Positions 25,188 through 35,732 are shown, counted from the stretch's first letter. The stretch: 64,000 nt of DNA from Rivularia sp963920925 (GCF_963920925.1 NZ_CAWUDI010000006.1:152089-216088), one strand, 5' to 3'. Notes: generated by a model from the letters alone, not told the origin. Translations and numbers: made by a program.

Positions 25188-27548
25188 ATGACAACTACCA
25201 CCGACTCTCTTAGTCACCTCAATCCCCATCAACGTCGCGCTGTCGAACATTATTGCGGTCCCTTGCTAGTTGTTGCTGGCGCGGGTTCGGGTAAAACACG
25301 AGCGTTGACTTATCGCATTGCTAATTTAATTACCGAACATAAAGTTAATCCCGAAAATATCTTAGCGGTAACATTTACGAATAAAGCCGCACGGGAGATG
25401 AAGGAGCGGATTCAAAAACTATTTGCCGAACAAATGGCTCTTTCGGAGTACGGCGAACGTTACGATTTATTACCAGAATACGACCAAGTAAAGCTAAGAT
25501 CGAAAGTTTATAAACATATTATTAAAGATTTGTGGTGCGGTACTTTCCACAGTTTACTTTCTCGGATTCTAAGATTTGATATTGAGAAATACCAAGATGA
25601 GAACGGACGTACCTGGAAGCGTAATTTTTCGATTTTTGATGAATCTGATGCTCAAAGTTTGGTTAAGGAAATTGTTACCAAGCAGTTAAATTTGAGCGAT
25701 AAAAAATTTAATCCTCGTTCGGTTCGCTACACAATCAGTAATGCCAAAAACCAAGGATTATCGCCGAAAGAATATGAAAAGGAAGAACCAAATTATAAGG
25801 GAAGGGTAATTGCAGAAGTTTACAATCTCTATCAAGATAAGTTAGCAGAAAATAATGCGTTAGATTTTGACGATTTAATTTTGGTTCCGGTAAGGTTATT
25901 TCAGCAAAATGAGCAGGTTTTGGGTTACTGGCACCATAAATTCCGTCATATTTTAGTAGACGAATATCAAGACACAAACCGCACTCAATACCAATTGATT
26001 AGCCTGCTATCGACTTATGGAGAACAGAAAAACGATTGGAATTGGCAAAACCGTTCTGTATTTGTGGTAGGCGATGCAGATCAATCAATTTATTCTTTTA
26101 GAATGGCTGACTTCACTATTTTGCTTGACTTTCAGCAAGATTTTGGGGATGGTTTAGAAGATGATGATACCCGTTCGATGGTGAAGTTAGAAGAAAACTA
26201 TCGTTCCTGCGAAAATATTCTTCAAGCTGCAAACCACTTAATTGAAAATAACACCCAAAGAATTGATAAAGTTCTCAAACCAACTCGCGCTGAAGGCGAA
26301 CAGATATTTTATTTTAAAGCTGAAGATGAAGTAGCAGAAGCTAATTTTGTCATCAATAAAATTCGTTCTTTAGAAGAAGAAAATCCCGATATAAATTGGG
26401 GTAATTTTTCGATTCTTTATCGTACCAACGCTCAATCGCGTCCTTTTGAGGATATGTTAGTCAGAAACGGAATTCCCTATACTGTAGTTGGAGGATTAAA
26501 ATTCTACGATCGCAAAGAAATCAAAGATGTATTGGGTTATTTAAGAGCGATCGCCAACCGGGATGATACTGTAAGTTTGTTGCGGGTAATTAATACACCC
26601 AGACGTGGTATTGGTAAAGCTACCATCGAAAGCCTCACAAATGCCGCTAGGGAATTAGGCGTAAGTCTGTGGGAAATACTGAGCGATGAAACATCAGTTA
26701 ATACCTTGGGTGGACGTTCGGCTAAATCAGTAAATAACTTTGCTCGGATGATTGGCCGCTTTCAGCAAGAAACTGAAAACATCAGTGCATCGGATATTTT
26801 ACAGAGTGTTTTAGAGGAATCCGGTTACATTCAAGATTTGCAAAAACAAGGAAACGACGAAGCAGAAGACAGAATCCGCAACGTTGGAGAACTTTACAAC
26901 GCAGTTCGTCAATATGAAGAAGAAGCAGAACTTGACGCTTCTCTTGCAGGTTTTCTTGCTAGTACCGCTCTAAGTTCCGATTTAGATAACGTCAAAGAAG
27001 GACAAAGCGCAGTATCTTTAATGACATTGCATTCTTCCAAAGGATTGGAATTTCCTGTAGTCTTCTTAGTAGGGTTAGAACAAGGATTATTTCCCAATTA
27101 CCGTTCCATGAACGACCCAGCCGCATTAGAAGAAGAACGTCGTTTATGTTACGTCGGTATTACCCGCGCTCAAGAAAGATTATTTTTATCCCACGCCCTA
27201 GAACGCAGGCTGTATGGAACCCGCGAACCAGCAGTGCGATCGCAGTTTCTCGACGAGTTGCCCAAAGAATTATTAGGTACACAAAGACCTCGTAGCATTA
27301 CTTATACAAATACTGGCGGTCGTACTTCCGCAACTTACGATAATGGTTTTGAAAATGTAAGTAGTGGCAAAGCAACTTCAAACGTAAACTGGCAAGTTGG
27401 CGACAAAGTAATGCATAAATCATTCGGAGCCGGTGAAATCACGCATATATTTGGTGGAGGGAATAAAGTTTCTGTAGCGATCAAATTTCCCGGTTTAGGT
27501 CAAAAAATTATCGATCCTAGAGTAGCTCAGTTACAGAAAATGGAATGA
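25188..27548 (+). CDS. pcrA: UvrD/PcrA-type ATP-dependent DNA helicase
   Basis: This is a 786-residue superfamily 1A 3'-5' helicase used in nucleotide-excision and mismatch repair and replication-fork rescue. Visible motifs are LNPHQRRAVEH (Q-motif), GAGSGKTRALTYRI (Walker A), TFTNKAAREMKER (Ia), ILVDEYQDTN (II), VVGDADQSIYSFR (III), LEENYRSCENIL (IV), MTLHSSKGLEF (V) and YVGITRAQERL (VI). The C-terminus (NWQVGDKVMHKSFGAGEI) is the Tudor-like fold of PcrA/UvrD that contacts RNA polymerase. ATG 25188 is chosen because homologues start just before the Q-motif. Confidence 0.93.
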   Translation: MTTTTDSLSHLNPHQRRAVEHYCGPLLVVAGAGSGKTRALTYRIANLITEHKVNPENILAVTFTNKAAREMKERIQKLFAEQMALSEYGERYDLLPEYDQVKLRSKVYKHIIKDLWCGTFHSLLSRILRFDIEKYQDENGRTWKRNFSIFDESDAQSLVKEIVTKQLNLSDKKFNPRSVRYTISNAKNQGLSPKEYEKEEPNYKGRVIAEVYNLYQDKLAENNALDFDDLILVPVRLFQQNEQVLGYWHHKFRHILVDEYQDTNRTQYQLISLLSTYGEQKNDWNWQNRSVFVVGDADQSIYSFRMADFTILLDFQQDFGDGLEDDDTRSMVKLEENYRSCENILQAANHLIENNTQRIDKVLKPTRAEGEQIFYFKAEDEVAEANFVINKIRSLEEENPDINWGNFSILYRTNAQSRPFEDMLVRNGIPYTVVGGLKFYDRKEIKDVLGYLRAIANRDDTVSLLRVINTPRRGIGKATIESLTNAARELGVSLWEILSDETSVNTLGGRSAKSVNNFARMIGRFQQETENISASDILQSVLEESGYIQDLQKQGNDEAEDRIRNVGELYNAVRQYEEEAELDASLAGFLASTALSSDLDNVKEGQSAVSLMTLHSSKGLEFPVVFLVGLEQGLFPNYRSMNDPAALEEERRLCYVGITRAQERLFLSHALERRLYGTREPAVRSQFLDELPKELLGTQRPRSITYTNTGGRTSATYDNGFENVSSGKATSNVNWQVGDKVMHKSFGAGEITHIFGGGNKVSVAIKFPGLGQKIIDPRVAQLQKME

Positions 27549-27891
27549 CTTCAGTTAACAGTGAGCAGTGAGCAGTTAATAGGGAACTACGAATCATTCA
27601 TTGATAATTGTCAAGTCAGCTTGACTAAACGTAACAAAATTGTTTATTTTATTTACAAGGGTTAATAAAATTTTATAGATGGGGCAGATGACTTGCGGTT
27701 GATGATTGGCTGATTCTGTATTTGCTAAGGTGCCCAAGCCGAGATTGTAAGCGCCTTCAAAGTATAATTATTTTCTGTTTTGGCAAGGCTTGTTCTTAAG
27801 AAGTCGTTAAGAAATGTTATTTTTCAGCAATGTCGTACAGATACTGTAATTAGTTAGTCTGTTTGTCCTCAATTATTTTTAGTGTGCTTTT
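27549..27891. other. spacer helicase-pentapeptide gene
   Basis: This 343-bp spacer opens with GTGAGCAGTGAGCAGT direct repeats. I see no gene, RNA or strong terminator in it. Confidence 0.45.
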
Positions 27892-28509
27892 ATGAACCTT
27901 AATAAACTGATCGAGAGTTATTTTGCAGGTAATAGAGATTTTGTAGAAGCAAACTTACAGCAAGCTAATCTTAGTGAAATTTATTTAAACGGAATTAATT
28001 TGAATCGCGCTAACCTGACAAGTGCTAATTTGGAGGGAACTTCATTACGTGGAGCAAATTTGAATGAAGCTATTCTGGAAAGAGCAACTTTATGGAGAAG
28101 CAATTTAAGTAAATCTTTCTTAATTTGGGCTTGTTTGAGTAAAGCCTGTTTAATTCGGGCAAATTTAGAAAGTGCGGATTTGCATAAAGCTGATTTGAGC
28201 CAAGCCGATATGCGTTTAGCTTCTTTACGCTATGCCGATCTTAGTAATACAAATTTAGCAGGTGCGGATTTACGTTACGCCGATTTAACTGGCGCTAACT
28301 TGGCTAACTCTAACCTTGCAGGAGCTAATTTAACAGGAGCAATTTTAAGTTCTTCAGATTTGTACAACGTTAATTTAAGCAAAGCTATTTTAGCGAGAGT
28401 TGACATGAGAGATGCCGATCTAAGTTGTGTCAGCTTGGATGAAGCAGAATTATACAATGCTAAAATAGGGGACAGCAGTTTATCTCCTTCAATGCTTGAG
28501 GTTGCTTAA
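27892..28509 (+). CDS. pentapeptide-repeat protein
   Basis: This 205-residue protein consists almost wholly of A(N/D)LxX pentapeptides from residue 18 to 190 (NLQQANLSEIYLNGINLNRA onward). It predicts a right-handed quadrilateral beta-helix of about eight coils. No signal peptide or extra domain is seen. Some family members mimic DNA and bind gyrase, but most cyanobacterial ones have no known function. Codon use matches its neighbours. Confidence 0.85.
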   Translation: MNLNKLIESYFAGNRDFVEANLQQANLSEIYLNGINLNRANLTSANLEGTSLRGANLNEAILERATLWRSNLSKSFLIWACLSKACLIRANLESADLHKADLSQADMRLASLRYADLSNTNLAGADLRYADLTGANLANSNLAGANLTGAILSSSDLYNVNLSKAILARVDMRDADLSCVSLDEAELYNAKIGDSSLSPSMLEVA

Positions 28510-28626
28510 AATAATGAACAAGAAATGGTAATTCGATTCATTCCGTCACGAATCAACTACAACTTTCCTACTATTAAAAATCGCTCCTTAATTTGACGGA
28601 GGTGAGTGTATTTCTCGATTCAAGAA

Positions 28627-30612
28627 ATGAATATTTCCCAGCAATCCCTATTACACAGTTTACTGCTTACAAAAAAATTTTTGCGTCCTCAAGTCTATTT
28701 CAAGGCTTCCTTAACTGCACTTTCTCACGCAATGGAAGATTTGGTGATAGTAGGAAACGAGCAACCGCTTGTAATCGCTAACTTTCAACGAGAGCGTTTT
28801 TATCGTCAAGAAACTCGTCGCTATGCACGAATCGCCAAACGCAGCGATCAAGTTTACATCTTAGCTGCACCGGATTCTGACTTGGTAGCAACTTTAAATC
28901 CTTATACGGTAGTTCCCTTCGATCCAAACGATGATTTTTTAGCTCAGGAATGGCATTTAGTCGTTGTTGCCAAAAAATACTCTGCCTGTATAATTTGTCG
29001 AGAATTTTCTACTCCAGTGGAAGGAGTTTCTTTTGACGAATTAAGACAATTCAAAGGTATTTGGACATTTGAACGTGAGGTGAGCAAAACAGCAGCGGTT
29101 TTGTTATTAGACCGGATTTTAGATTATCAACCGAAATTAGCAGATAAAATAGAAATAGCAAAGCAACGTTACAGTCTTGAATCCGATAATAAACCACAAA
29201 TAAAAAACGAGCAATTTTTAGAAATTGATGCTCGACTTTTTACAAGTCGCTTAGTAAATTATTTACAAACAAGTCAGTATAAACAATTAAAATCCTATCG
29301 TACAATTCTTCAAAAAGAAAACTTTGAAAGATTGATAAATAGGGTAACAGCTTTTATTCGTAATTCTTTAAATTCAGAAGAAATTCTTACTAGTACTGTC
29401 AGAGAACTTGGTCGAGTTTTTAGTCCTTGCCGCAGTATATTTTATAGTTATCCAAAGGTCGAAAATACTTTAATTAATTATGAATGGGTAGCCGACGTAT
29501 TTCCTTCTATGAAAGGAGAAAACTGGACAATAGCAAATCATTCCTTGTTTCAAACTGCTTTAGGTCAAAATAAAGTTATTTCTATTACCGATACCACCCA
29601 AGACCTTGGTATTCAAGCGCATCCCGAATTAGGTGAAAGTTTCCAAAACTGGCAAATTCGTTCGTGTTTAATAATACCAATTCGCTATCAACAAACTTGG
29701 CTGGGCATTTTAGAAATTCACCACTGTGACAATCAACCTTATGTTTGGAATGATTCCGAACGAACCTTTGTAGAAGCAATTGCCACTCAAGTTGCAGTTG
29801 CTTTAGTGCAAGCTCAGGCTTATCGTAACTTAGAAAATCTTAACCGCCGATTAGCAGATTTGGAGCGTACACAAAGTAATTTGATAGCTATTGTCGGACA
29901 TGAATTGCGGACTCCCTTATCTACAATTCAAATTTGTTTGGAGACTTTAGCCTTAGAGGAAGATATATCCGAAGAAGTGCAGCAGATAATGTTAGATACT
30001 GCATTAGGAGATTCCGAACGTATGGGAAGATTGATTGGCGATTTTCTCACGCTCTCAAAACTTGAAGCCAATACAGTGCGATCGCAAATCGAAGCAAGTT
30101 CGTTACAAGAAAGCTTAAGTTTAGTTTTAGGTAGTTTAAAAAGGCGTAGTTCATCGGATAATTTAGCTCAGATAGTTGTAGATATACCATCCGATTTACC
30201 TTTGGTACAGGCAGAGAGAGAAGGACTAATAGAAGTCTTTTCTAAACTTTTGGATAACGCTTGTAAATTCACCCCAACAGACGGAAAAATTACAATTAGC
30301 GCTCAAATATATCATCAAAATGATTCGGAAGACGAACCAGAAAAACAAACTCTACCGAATCAATTAGAAATAATTGTTAAAGATACAGGTAGAGGAATAG
30401 AAGCCGTACAGTTAGAAAGAATTTTTCAACGTTTTTACCAAGAAGAAAACTTTTTACAACGTACAATTGGTGGAACCGGATTAGGTTTAGCGATTTGCCG
30501 TCAAATAATTCAAAAATTGGGCGGACAAATTTGGGCCGTATCTAATGGAAAAAATCAAGGTAGCGAGTTTCATTTTACGCTGCCGATTGCAGAGGAAATG
30601 GAAAATAGGTAA
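28627..30612 (+). CDS. DICT-GAF sensor histidine kinase, soluble
   Basis: This kinase of 661 residues has no membrane helix. The N-terminal region (FLRPQVYFKASLTALSHAME, then VIANFQRERFYRQETRRYARI) matches the DICT domain, typically found with GAF domains and kinases in cyanobacteria and thought to respond to light-related signals. A GAF domain spans about 235-390 (SCLIIPIRYQQTWLGILEIH). HisKA has GHELRTPLSTI with His425, and the ATPase shows DNACKFT, DTGRGI and GGTGLGLAI. GTG 28606 follows GGAGGTGA and would add seven residues; ATG 28627 fits better with spacing-independent homology, so the start is uncertain. Confidence 0.88.
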   Translation: MNISQQSLLHSLLLTKKFLRPQVYFKASLTALSHAMEDLVIVGNEQPLVIANFQRERFYRQETRRYARIAKRSDQVYILAAPDSDLVATLNPYTVVPFDPNDDFLAQEWHLVVVAKKYSACIICREFSTPVEGVSFDELRQFKGIWTFEREVSKTAAVLLLDRILDYQPKLADKIEIAKQRYSLESDNKPQIKNEQFLEIDARLFTSRLVNYLQTSQYKQLKSYRTILQKENFERLINRVTAFIRNSLNSEEILTSTVRELGRVFSPCRSIFYSYPKVENTLINYEWVADVFPSMKGENWTIANHSLFQTALGQNKVISITDTTQDLGIQAHPELGESFQNWQIRSCLIIPIRYQQTWLGILEIHHCDNQPYVWNDSERTFVEAIATQVAVALVQAQAYRNLENLNRRLADLERTQSNLIAIVGHELRTPLSTIQICLETLALEEDISEEVQQIMLDTALGDSERMGRLIGDFLTLSKLEANTVRSQIEASSLQESLSLVLGSLKRRSSSDNLAQIVVDIPSDLPLVQAEREGLIEVFSKLLDNACKFTPTDGKITISAQIYHQNDSEDEPEKQTLPNQLEIIVKDTGRGIEAVQLERIFQRFYQEENFLQRTIGGTGLGLAICRQIIQKLGGQIWAVSNGKNQGSEFHFTLPIAEEMENR

Positions 30613-30661
30613 TTACCTATTACTTATTACCTATTCCCTATTCCCTATTCCCCATTCCCTC
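30613..30661. repeat. heptamer tandem repeat TTACCTA/TTCCCTA (STRR)
   Basis: Seven consecutive heptamers drift from TTACCTA through TTCCCTA to TTCCCTC, immediately after the kinase stop. Confidence 0.85.
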
Positions 30662-30758
30662 TTAATTGTATTTCTTCCGATAGCTATCAAAAGGTTGATG
30701 CGTTATTTCGTTGCTTTAGATACAATTTAATTGTTATTGGAGAGCCAAGGAGAAATTT

Positions 30759-31898
30759 GTGGTGCTATCGAAAGGTTTTGAGATTGAGATGTATACTGGA
30801 ACGCCTCAAGGTGACATCGTTGGTCTCTCTGACAAAATCACCGCTGCAATGGAAGGATTTATGCGGGAACCGGATAGCCGCAATGTTGAATATATTACCG
30901 ATCCATTTGATGACTACGAACGACTTTTATGTGGCTTAGTATGTCCTCGGTTGAAGTTAAGAAGATATCTTGAGCAACTAGGTAATTATACTTTAATTCC
31001 TGGAAGTACCTTGTCTTTAGGAGGAAGCCAGAAGTTTTTCCGTTCCGATCCAAATAATCCTTATCACGATTACATCGAAAACACTTACGGTACTAAAGTT
31101 GTTACCGCTAGCGTTCATATTAATGTAGGCATCAGCGACCCCGAAATACTGATGCGGGCTTGTCGCATTATCCGCTTGGAAGCACCTTTGTATTTAGCTT
31201 TAAGCGCCTCATCTCCGTTTTTAGATGGTAAAGCTACCGGATACCATTCAACTCGTTGGGGTCTTTTCCCGCAAACTCCTTCGTCTGTCCCTTTATTTGC
31301 AAGCCACGAAGATCATATTCGTTGGACTAAAGAACAGCTAGCCAAAGGCACAATGCAAAATGTGCGACATTTATGGACATCAGTTCGACCAAATGGCGAT
31401 CGCCGTCCCTACGATCTAAATCGTCTGGAGTTGCGAATTTGCGATTTAGTCACCGATCCAATTGCATTATTAGCGATTACAGCTTTGTTAGAAGCGCGTT
31501 TGCTGCAAGTAATCAATAATCCAAATCTCGATCCCTTGGTTAAAAGTAGCTTCTCTCCCGAAGAGTTAATCGCGATTACGGCCCAAAATGAAGCTGCTTG
31601 TGCCCGAAACAGCTTGGATGCTCAATTAATTCATTGGGTTGATGGAAGAACAATTACAGCCAGAGATTGGATAAACGAACTTTACGAACCAGCAGCAACG
31701 ATTGCCAAACAGCATGGCTTTGGATGCTTTCTCTCACCGCTACAAAAAATTATTCGTGAAGGAAACCAAGCACAGCGATGGCTGCAACTTCATGGGTTAG
31801 GTGTTAGCAGTCGCAACGTAATTACTCAAGCAATTAATTCAATTCGAGAACGAGAATTAGAACTTGAGGATAAATTATGTTCATCGTTGATGGCTTAA
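30759..31898 (+). CDS. gshA: glutamate-cysteine ligase, cyanobacterial type
   Basis: This 379-residue enzyme catalyses the first step of glutathione synthesis (gamma-glutamylcysteine from Glu, Cys and ATP). It matches the cyanobacterial type: FEIEMYTGTPQGDIVGLS, then CPRLKLRRYLEQL, ASVHINVGISDPEILMRA, and SASSPFLDGKATGYHSTRWG. The start is GTG 30759 or the adjacent GTG 30762; AAGGAGA lies at 30747-30753. It does not sit with gshB. Glutathione would link with the peroxiredoxins further along, but no operon is implied. Confidence 0.92.
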   Translation: MVLSKGFEIEMYTGTPQGDIVGLSDKITAAMEGFMREPDSRNVEYITDPFDDYERLLCGLVCPRLKLRRYLEQLGNYTLIPGSTLSLGGSQKFFRSDPNNPYHDYIENTYGTKVVTASVHINVGISDPEILMRACRIIRLEAPLYLALSASSPFLDGKATGYHSTRWGLFPQTPSSVPLFASHEDHIRWTKEQLAKGTMQNVRHLWTSVRPNGDRRPYDLNRLELRICDLVTDPIALLAITALLEARLLQVINNPNLDPLVKSSFSPEELIAITAQNEAACARNSLDAQLIHWVDGRTITARDWINELYEPAATIAKQHGFGCFLSPLQKIIREGNQAQRWLQLHGLGVSSRNVITQAINSIRERELELEDKLCSSLMA

Positions 31899-32161
31899 TA
31901 CCACTCTCCTTTTTTCTGAAAAGATGGTAAATGTTGCTGGAAACACAAAAATCTGTTATCCTCAGAAGTTTACTATCTTTTCACTTTTCCTTTAGATACT
32001 CTTCACATAAGCATTTTGAAAACGTTATCGATGCTTTAATTTTTTTTATATGTTGTCATAGATTGATAAATATTAATAAAAACTATATGTGTGTTCTATC
32101 TTAAGATAGATTTGAAAAAACGAATACATTGTTTTTTTTAATACAATTACTTGATAGAAGA

Positions 32162-32620
32162 ATGCCACAAATAGTTTTAGTTCATCCGCAAATTCCTCCT
32201 AATACAGGCAATATTGCTCGTACTTGTGCGGCTACAGGTACCGAATTGCACTTAGTTGGTCCTTTAGGTTTTGAAATCAGCGATCGTTACTTAAAACGTG
32301 CAGGCTTAGATTATTGGCCTTATGTAAAGCTGCATCATCACGAATCTCTAGAAGCATTCAAATCCCTGCATCAGCAGCGTGGAGGAAGACTATTGGGATT
32401 TAGCGTCAGAGGTAATCTAAATTACGCTACTTTTGATTATCTTGCAACTGACTGGCTTTTATTCGGTAGTGAAACTACGGGCTTAAGTGCAAATGCTTTG
32501 GATTCTTGCGATGAAACCCTTTACATTCCCATGAAAGAACCCAACGTTCGCAGTTTAAATCTCTCTGTAAGCGTTGCGGTGAGCCTATTTGAGGCACGTC
32601 GCAACTTGGGCTATCTTTAG
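32162..32620 (+). CDS. trmL: tRNA (cytidine(34)-2'-O)-methyltransferase
   Basis: This 152-residue SPOUT-class enzyme methylates the wobble nucleotide of certain leucine tRNAs in bacteria. Motifs are VLVHPQIPPNTGNIARTCAA at the N-terminus, LHLVGPLGFEISDRYLKRAG, LLFGSETTGL and IPMKEPNVRSLNLSVSVAV, the last two forming the SAM-binding trefoil knot. ATG 32162 is chosen because homologues start at MPQIVLVHP. The length is usual for the family. Confidence 0.92.
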   Translation: MPQIVLVHPQIPPNTGNIARTCAATGTELHLVGPLGFEISDRYLKRAGLDYWPYVKLHHHESLEAFKSLHQQRGGRLLGFSVRGNLNYATFDYLATDWLLFGSETTGLSANALDSCDETLYIPMKEPNVRSLNLSVSVAVSLFEARRNLGYL

Positions 32621-33396
32621 AAAGGTGCAGGTCTTAAAGTGGAATATATATTCACTTAGGTATAACACCTAAGCAATAATGCCTTGGAGAATAATAAAAT
32701 ATTGGTTAAACTTATCGGTTGATAGAATAAATACTTATGGAATATTTTTATTTATGTTCTAAAGAATACTTATTTTTTTCGAGATGTGTGATAGATATTT
32801 AAAAATACTTACCTGTGAGAGTACTTTTATATAAGAAATTTGTATAGGTAAATTGATGTTTTTTTCAAATCGAATCATAGCTTTTTGTTAATTTGAATTA
32901 TCCCGATAACTGCATTTAGTCAGGGTAAAGTTTGATAGGACAAGCAGTTGAGGCTCCGTTACAATCCCTGATACTTTTTTGAAGAGTAAATTTACTTGCG
33001 AGTAAATACGGTTGTACTTTAGGCAAAAATCAACGTAAAGTCTCGGTTGGGAAGATGGAATATGGCACACCTTTCCGGTGTTATCTACAGCAAGAGATAT
33101 GTCTATTCCGTAAATTGCTATCTATAAAGGTTGTAATTACCCAAACATGAAGCTTCCCATCTGATTTTTACTAATAAAGTTTGATGTTTACTTGAAGCAG
33201 ATATAAGTGTTCTATATATCTGTATCGGGGAAAACAATATCAGGGTGTAGTTAATGTAATCGACAAGTAAGCACAAAAATTTTATTTTTATTAGTACAGT
33301 GTTAACTTGTCTAAAACAGAGAACCGGGTTAATCTTGCCTAAGTATCTCTGGTAAATGTGATCTCGATCAATTTTCCGAGTGATTCAAATCATTGA
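32621..33396. other. 776-bp leader region of the LysM/M23 gene
   Basis: This region has no credible gene. It is AT-rich with scattered GC-richer stretches near 33030-33070 and 33225-33350. Segments GGGGAAAAC and AGGGTGTAGTTAA near 33226-33255 faintly recall conserved parts of the c-di-AMP (ydaO) riboswitch that often precedes cyanobacterial cell-wall peptidase genes. The match is too weak to call. Confidence 0.4.
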
Positions 33397-35511
33397 ATGT
33401 TTTCTGAACAAAAAAATCGAGGTCGGTTAAGCGCTAGCGATCGTAGGAGGTTGTCTTTGAAACGAGCATTGAAGAAGAAAATGAAAGCTGTGTTAGAAAG
33501 TACCATTAATAACGATGTTGCTTCGATAGAGCACAGTAGCTTAGTTACTCCGCTCTTAAAGCGTCGAATGCCTAAAGCCGCCATGATCGGTTTAGCAATC
33601 TCGATGGGAGCAACCAGCCTTTTCGTGACTCGGCAAAGCGACAAAGCCCTAGCAGCAGAACCTGTAGGCAATCAAAATACTGCCTCTGCAAACCCTGCTG
33701 CATCTGATGAGGTCACGTTTGCTCCCACACTAAAACGCTCTTTTAAAGTCATCTCTAACGAGATTGGGGCGACAATTCCTACCGTGGTGGAGCCGACAGC
33801 AATCTCGCAAGTAAATGGGTTTGGAGCTAAGTTGCAGGTTGTTTCTAATCTGAAGTCTGCTCAGTTTGGGACACAAGCACCTGCGAAAAAAAGTGTAACT
33901 GCGGCAAACAATAATACAATTTACTCCGTACCGCAAGTGGCCAAGGGACAGATTATTTCCCGAGCGATTGCCACAGCGAAGCCAGCGCAGAGTCAAAATA
34001 TCATAATCTCTCCACAAACCGTGGAAGCTCAAGAGATTGCCACCGAAGGCAATACTCAGCTTGAAGCTCAACAAAAGTTTGCGCTCAACCGCCTAAAGCA
34101 AAAATCGAACCGCTTAAAAGCAAGTCTTAACAAGTTGCGCTCGACTCCCGTTGAAAATTTCAAACAACCTACGGAAATAGAGCAGTCGGCAAGTCAAGTT
34201 GAAGCAACATCAACTGTAAGTACTAATAAAACTGCTATCCAAAGCAAACTTGTATCCAGATTAAAGCAGAATACAGATGTGGAGTTGGTACAAGAAACTG
34301 TAACAGTACCTACACCAGTTACCGCACAAATCGAAGCACCGATTACGATAGCTGCGGCGCACGTTGTTAAATCTGGAGACACCTTAGCTGAAATTGCTGG
34401 CAACTACGGTAGTTCAGTCTCCGAAATGGTTAAGGCAAATCATTTGTCTAATCCCAACGAGCTAAAAGTCAATCAACAACTGATTGTTCCTGCGGTTCAA
34501 AATAGCAGCAATCTTGTTGCAGCAACAAGTAGTGTAACAGTTGAAACTGAGAATCAGTTTTCACCTACTGTTGAAGGTTCCGATCAAACTGCAACTTCTT
34601 TCGGTATAGGTGGCGATGCCCCCGTACCTTCAGTGTTTACAGAAATGCAGCTCGCTGATAGACGCAATGCGTTAGCGACAAAAGTTTCTAGAGATGAGCG
34701 TCTTCGTAAATTAAAAGAAGAAATTGAAAGATTGCGGCAGAAATATCGCTCTCAACAATCTGGAATAGTTGTACCAGAGGTTAATACTAATAGGACGAGC
34801 GTAGAAGTACCTGTTAACACACCTGAATCAGCTTCTATACCTATTCCTGTTACAAAGCCTACAGCAGGAACAGCTTCGGTACCAATTCGTGTAGCTAGAC
34901 CTAATACGGCAGCAGTACCAATTCCGGTTCCCACACCCGGTGAGGATATTAACCCCAACTTCTCTCGTAGTAGAGGAATTAGAGTTGCAACCCCTCCTGC
35001 AAGTTCAAATTTCAGCGGTCGTTCTCAATCTTCCTCGGTTGTAAACACAACAGTATCTCCAGGGCTACCGCCATTGGCAGCAGTTGACAGATACTTACCC
35101 ATACCTATTGATGAGTCAAAACCACCTGCAAAAGGTTTTGCATGGCCTGCTAAAGGTGTTTTCACCTCTGGTTTCGGTCCTCGTTGGGGAAGAATGCATA
35201 AAGGAATTGACATCGCTGCTCCCACAGGTACTCCCATTCATGCAGCAGCAGATGGTGTAGTTGTATCTGCTGGTTGGAACCGTGGTGGTTATGGTAATTT
35301 AGTTGATATCCGTCATGCAGATGGTACTACGACTCGGTATGCTCACAACAGTAAAATCGTAGTCAAGAAAGGTCAGCAAGTACAGCAAGGTCAGAGAATT
35401 TCCTTGATGGGTAGCACTGGTTTTAGTACTGGTCCTCACCTGCACTTTGAAATTCGTAAAGGTGGAAATCAAGCGGTTAACCCCATAGCTTTCCTTCCCC
35501 CTCGCGAATAA
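33397..35511 (+). CDS. LysM and M23-family peptidoglycan endopeptidase
   Basis: This is a 704-residue envelope protein. The cytoplasmic N-terminus is strongly basic (SDRRRLSLKRALKKKMK). A membrane anchor or signal at about 65-87 (AMIGLAISMGATSLF) and long low-complexity segments follow. A LysM domain lies at about 327-369 (VVKSGDTLAEIAGNYGSSVS). The C-terminal M23 (LytM) domain, about 590-700, shows the zinc ligands in MHKGIDIAAPTGTPIH and in TGPHLHFEIRKGG. It hydrolyses or regulates peptidoglycan at septa, probably as an NlpD/EnvC-type protein. It is followed by a strong terminator. Confidence 0.9.
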   Translation: MFSEQKNRGRLSASDRRRLSLKRALKKKMKAVLESTINNDVASIEHSSLVTPLLKRRMPKAAMIGLAISMGATSLFVTRQSDKALAAEPVGNQNTASANPAASDEVTFAPTLKRSFKVISNEIGATIPTVVEPTAISQVNGFGAKLQVVSNLKSAQFGTQAPAKKSVTAANNNTIYSVPQVAKGQIISRAIATAKPAQSQNIIISPQTVEAQEIATEGNTQLEAQQKFALNRLKQKSNRLKASLNKLRSTPVENFKQPTEIEQSASQVEATSTVSTNKTAIQSKLVSRLKQNTDVELVQETVTVPTPVTAQIEAPITIAAAHVVKSGDTLAEIAGNYGSSVSEMVKANHLSNPNELKVNQQLIVPAVQNSSNLVAATSSVTVETENQFSPTVEGSDQTATSFGIGGDAPVPSVFTEMQLADRRNALATKVSRDERLRKLKEEIERLRQKYRSQQSGIVVPEVNTNRTSVEVPVNTPESASIPIPVTKPTAGTASVPIRVARPNTAAVPIPVPTPGEDINPNFSRSRGIRVATPPASSNFSGRSQSSSVVNTTVSPGLPPLAAVDRYLPIPIDESKPPAKGFAWPAKGVFTSGFGPRWGRMHKGIDIAAPTGTPIHAAADGVVVSAGWNRGGYGNLVDIRHADGTTTRYAHNSKIVVKKGQQVQQGQRISLMGSTGFSTGPHLHFEIRKGGNQAVNPIAFLPPRE

Positions 35512-35558
35512 TTTTCCGAATTTTTGATTAGCATTTAGATAATTGCCGCAGGAAGGTT

Positions 35559-35585
35559 GAGGGAGAATGTCTCCCTCTTTTGCTT
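35559..35585 (+). terminator. rho-independent terminator after LysM/M23 gene
   Basis: GAGGGAGA (35559-35566) and TCTCCCTC (35570-35577) form a perfect 8-bp stem followed by TTTTGCTTTTT. Confidence 0.85.
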
Positions 35586-35593
35586 TTTACTAG

Positions 35594-35623
35594 TAATTGG
35601 TAATTGGTAATTGGTAATTGGTA
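35594..35623. repeat. heptamer tandem repeat TAATTGG x4 (STRR)
   Basis: Four perfect TAATTGG units between the M23 terminator and the tRNA gene. Confidence 0.85.
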
Positions 35624-35732
35624 TACGTTAAGTAGCTAAGCCAAAGCTCTCAATTATTTGCTTAAAGAATAATTTATTCAGATGCTTGGCAAGATTTTAT
35701 TTATATGATAAATTTATAATTGAATAAAATTT

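Noticed and set aside
33225..33350. c-di-AMP riboswitch before the LysM/M23 gene
   Set aside because: Only short fragments resemble the consensus; not enough to annotate, so kept as a low-confidence question.
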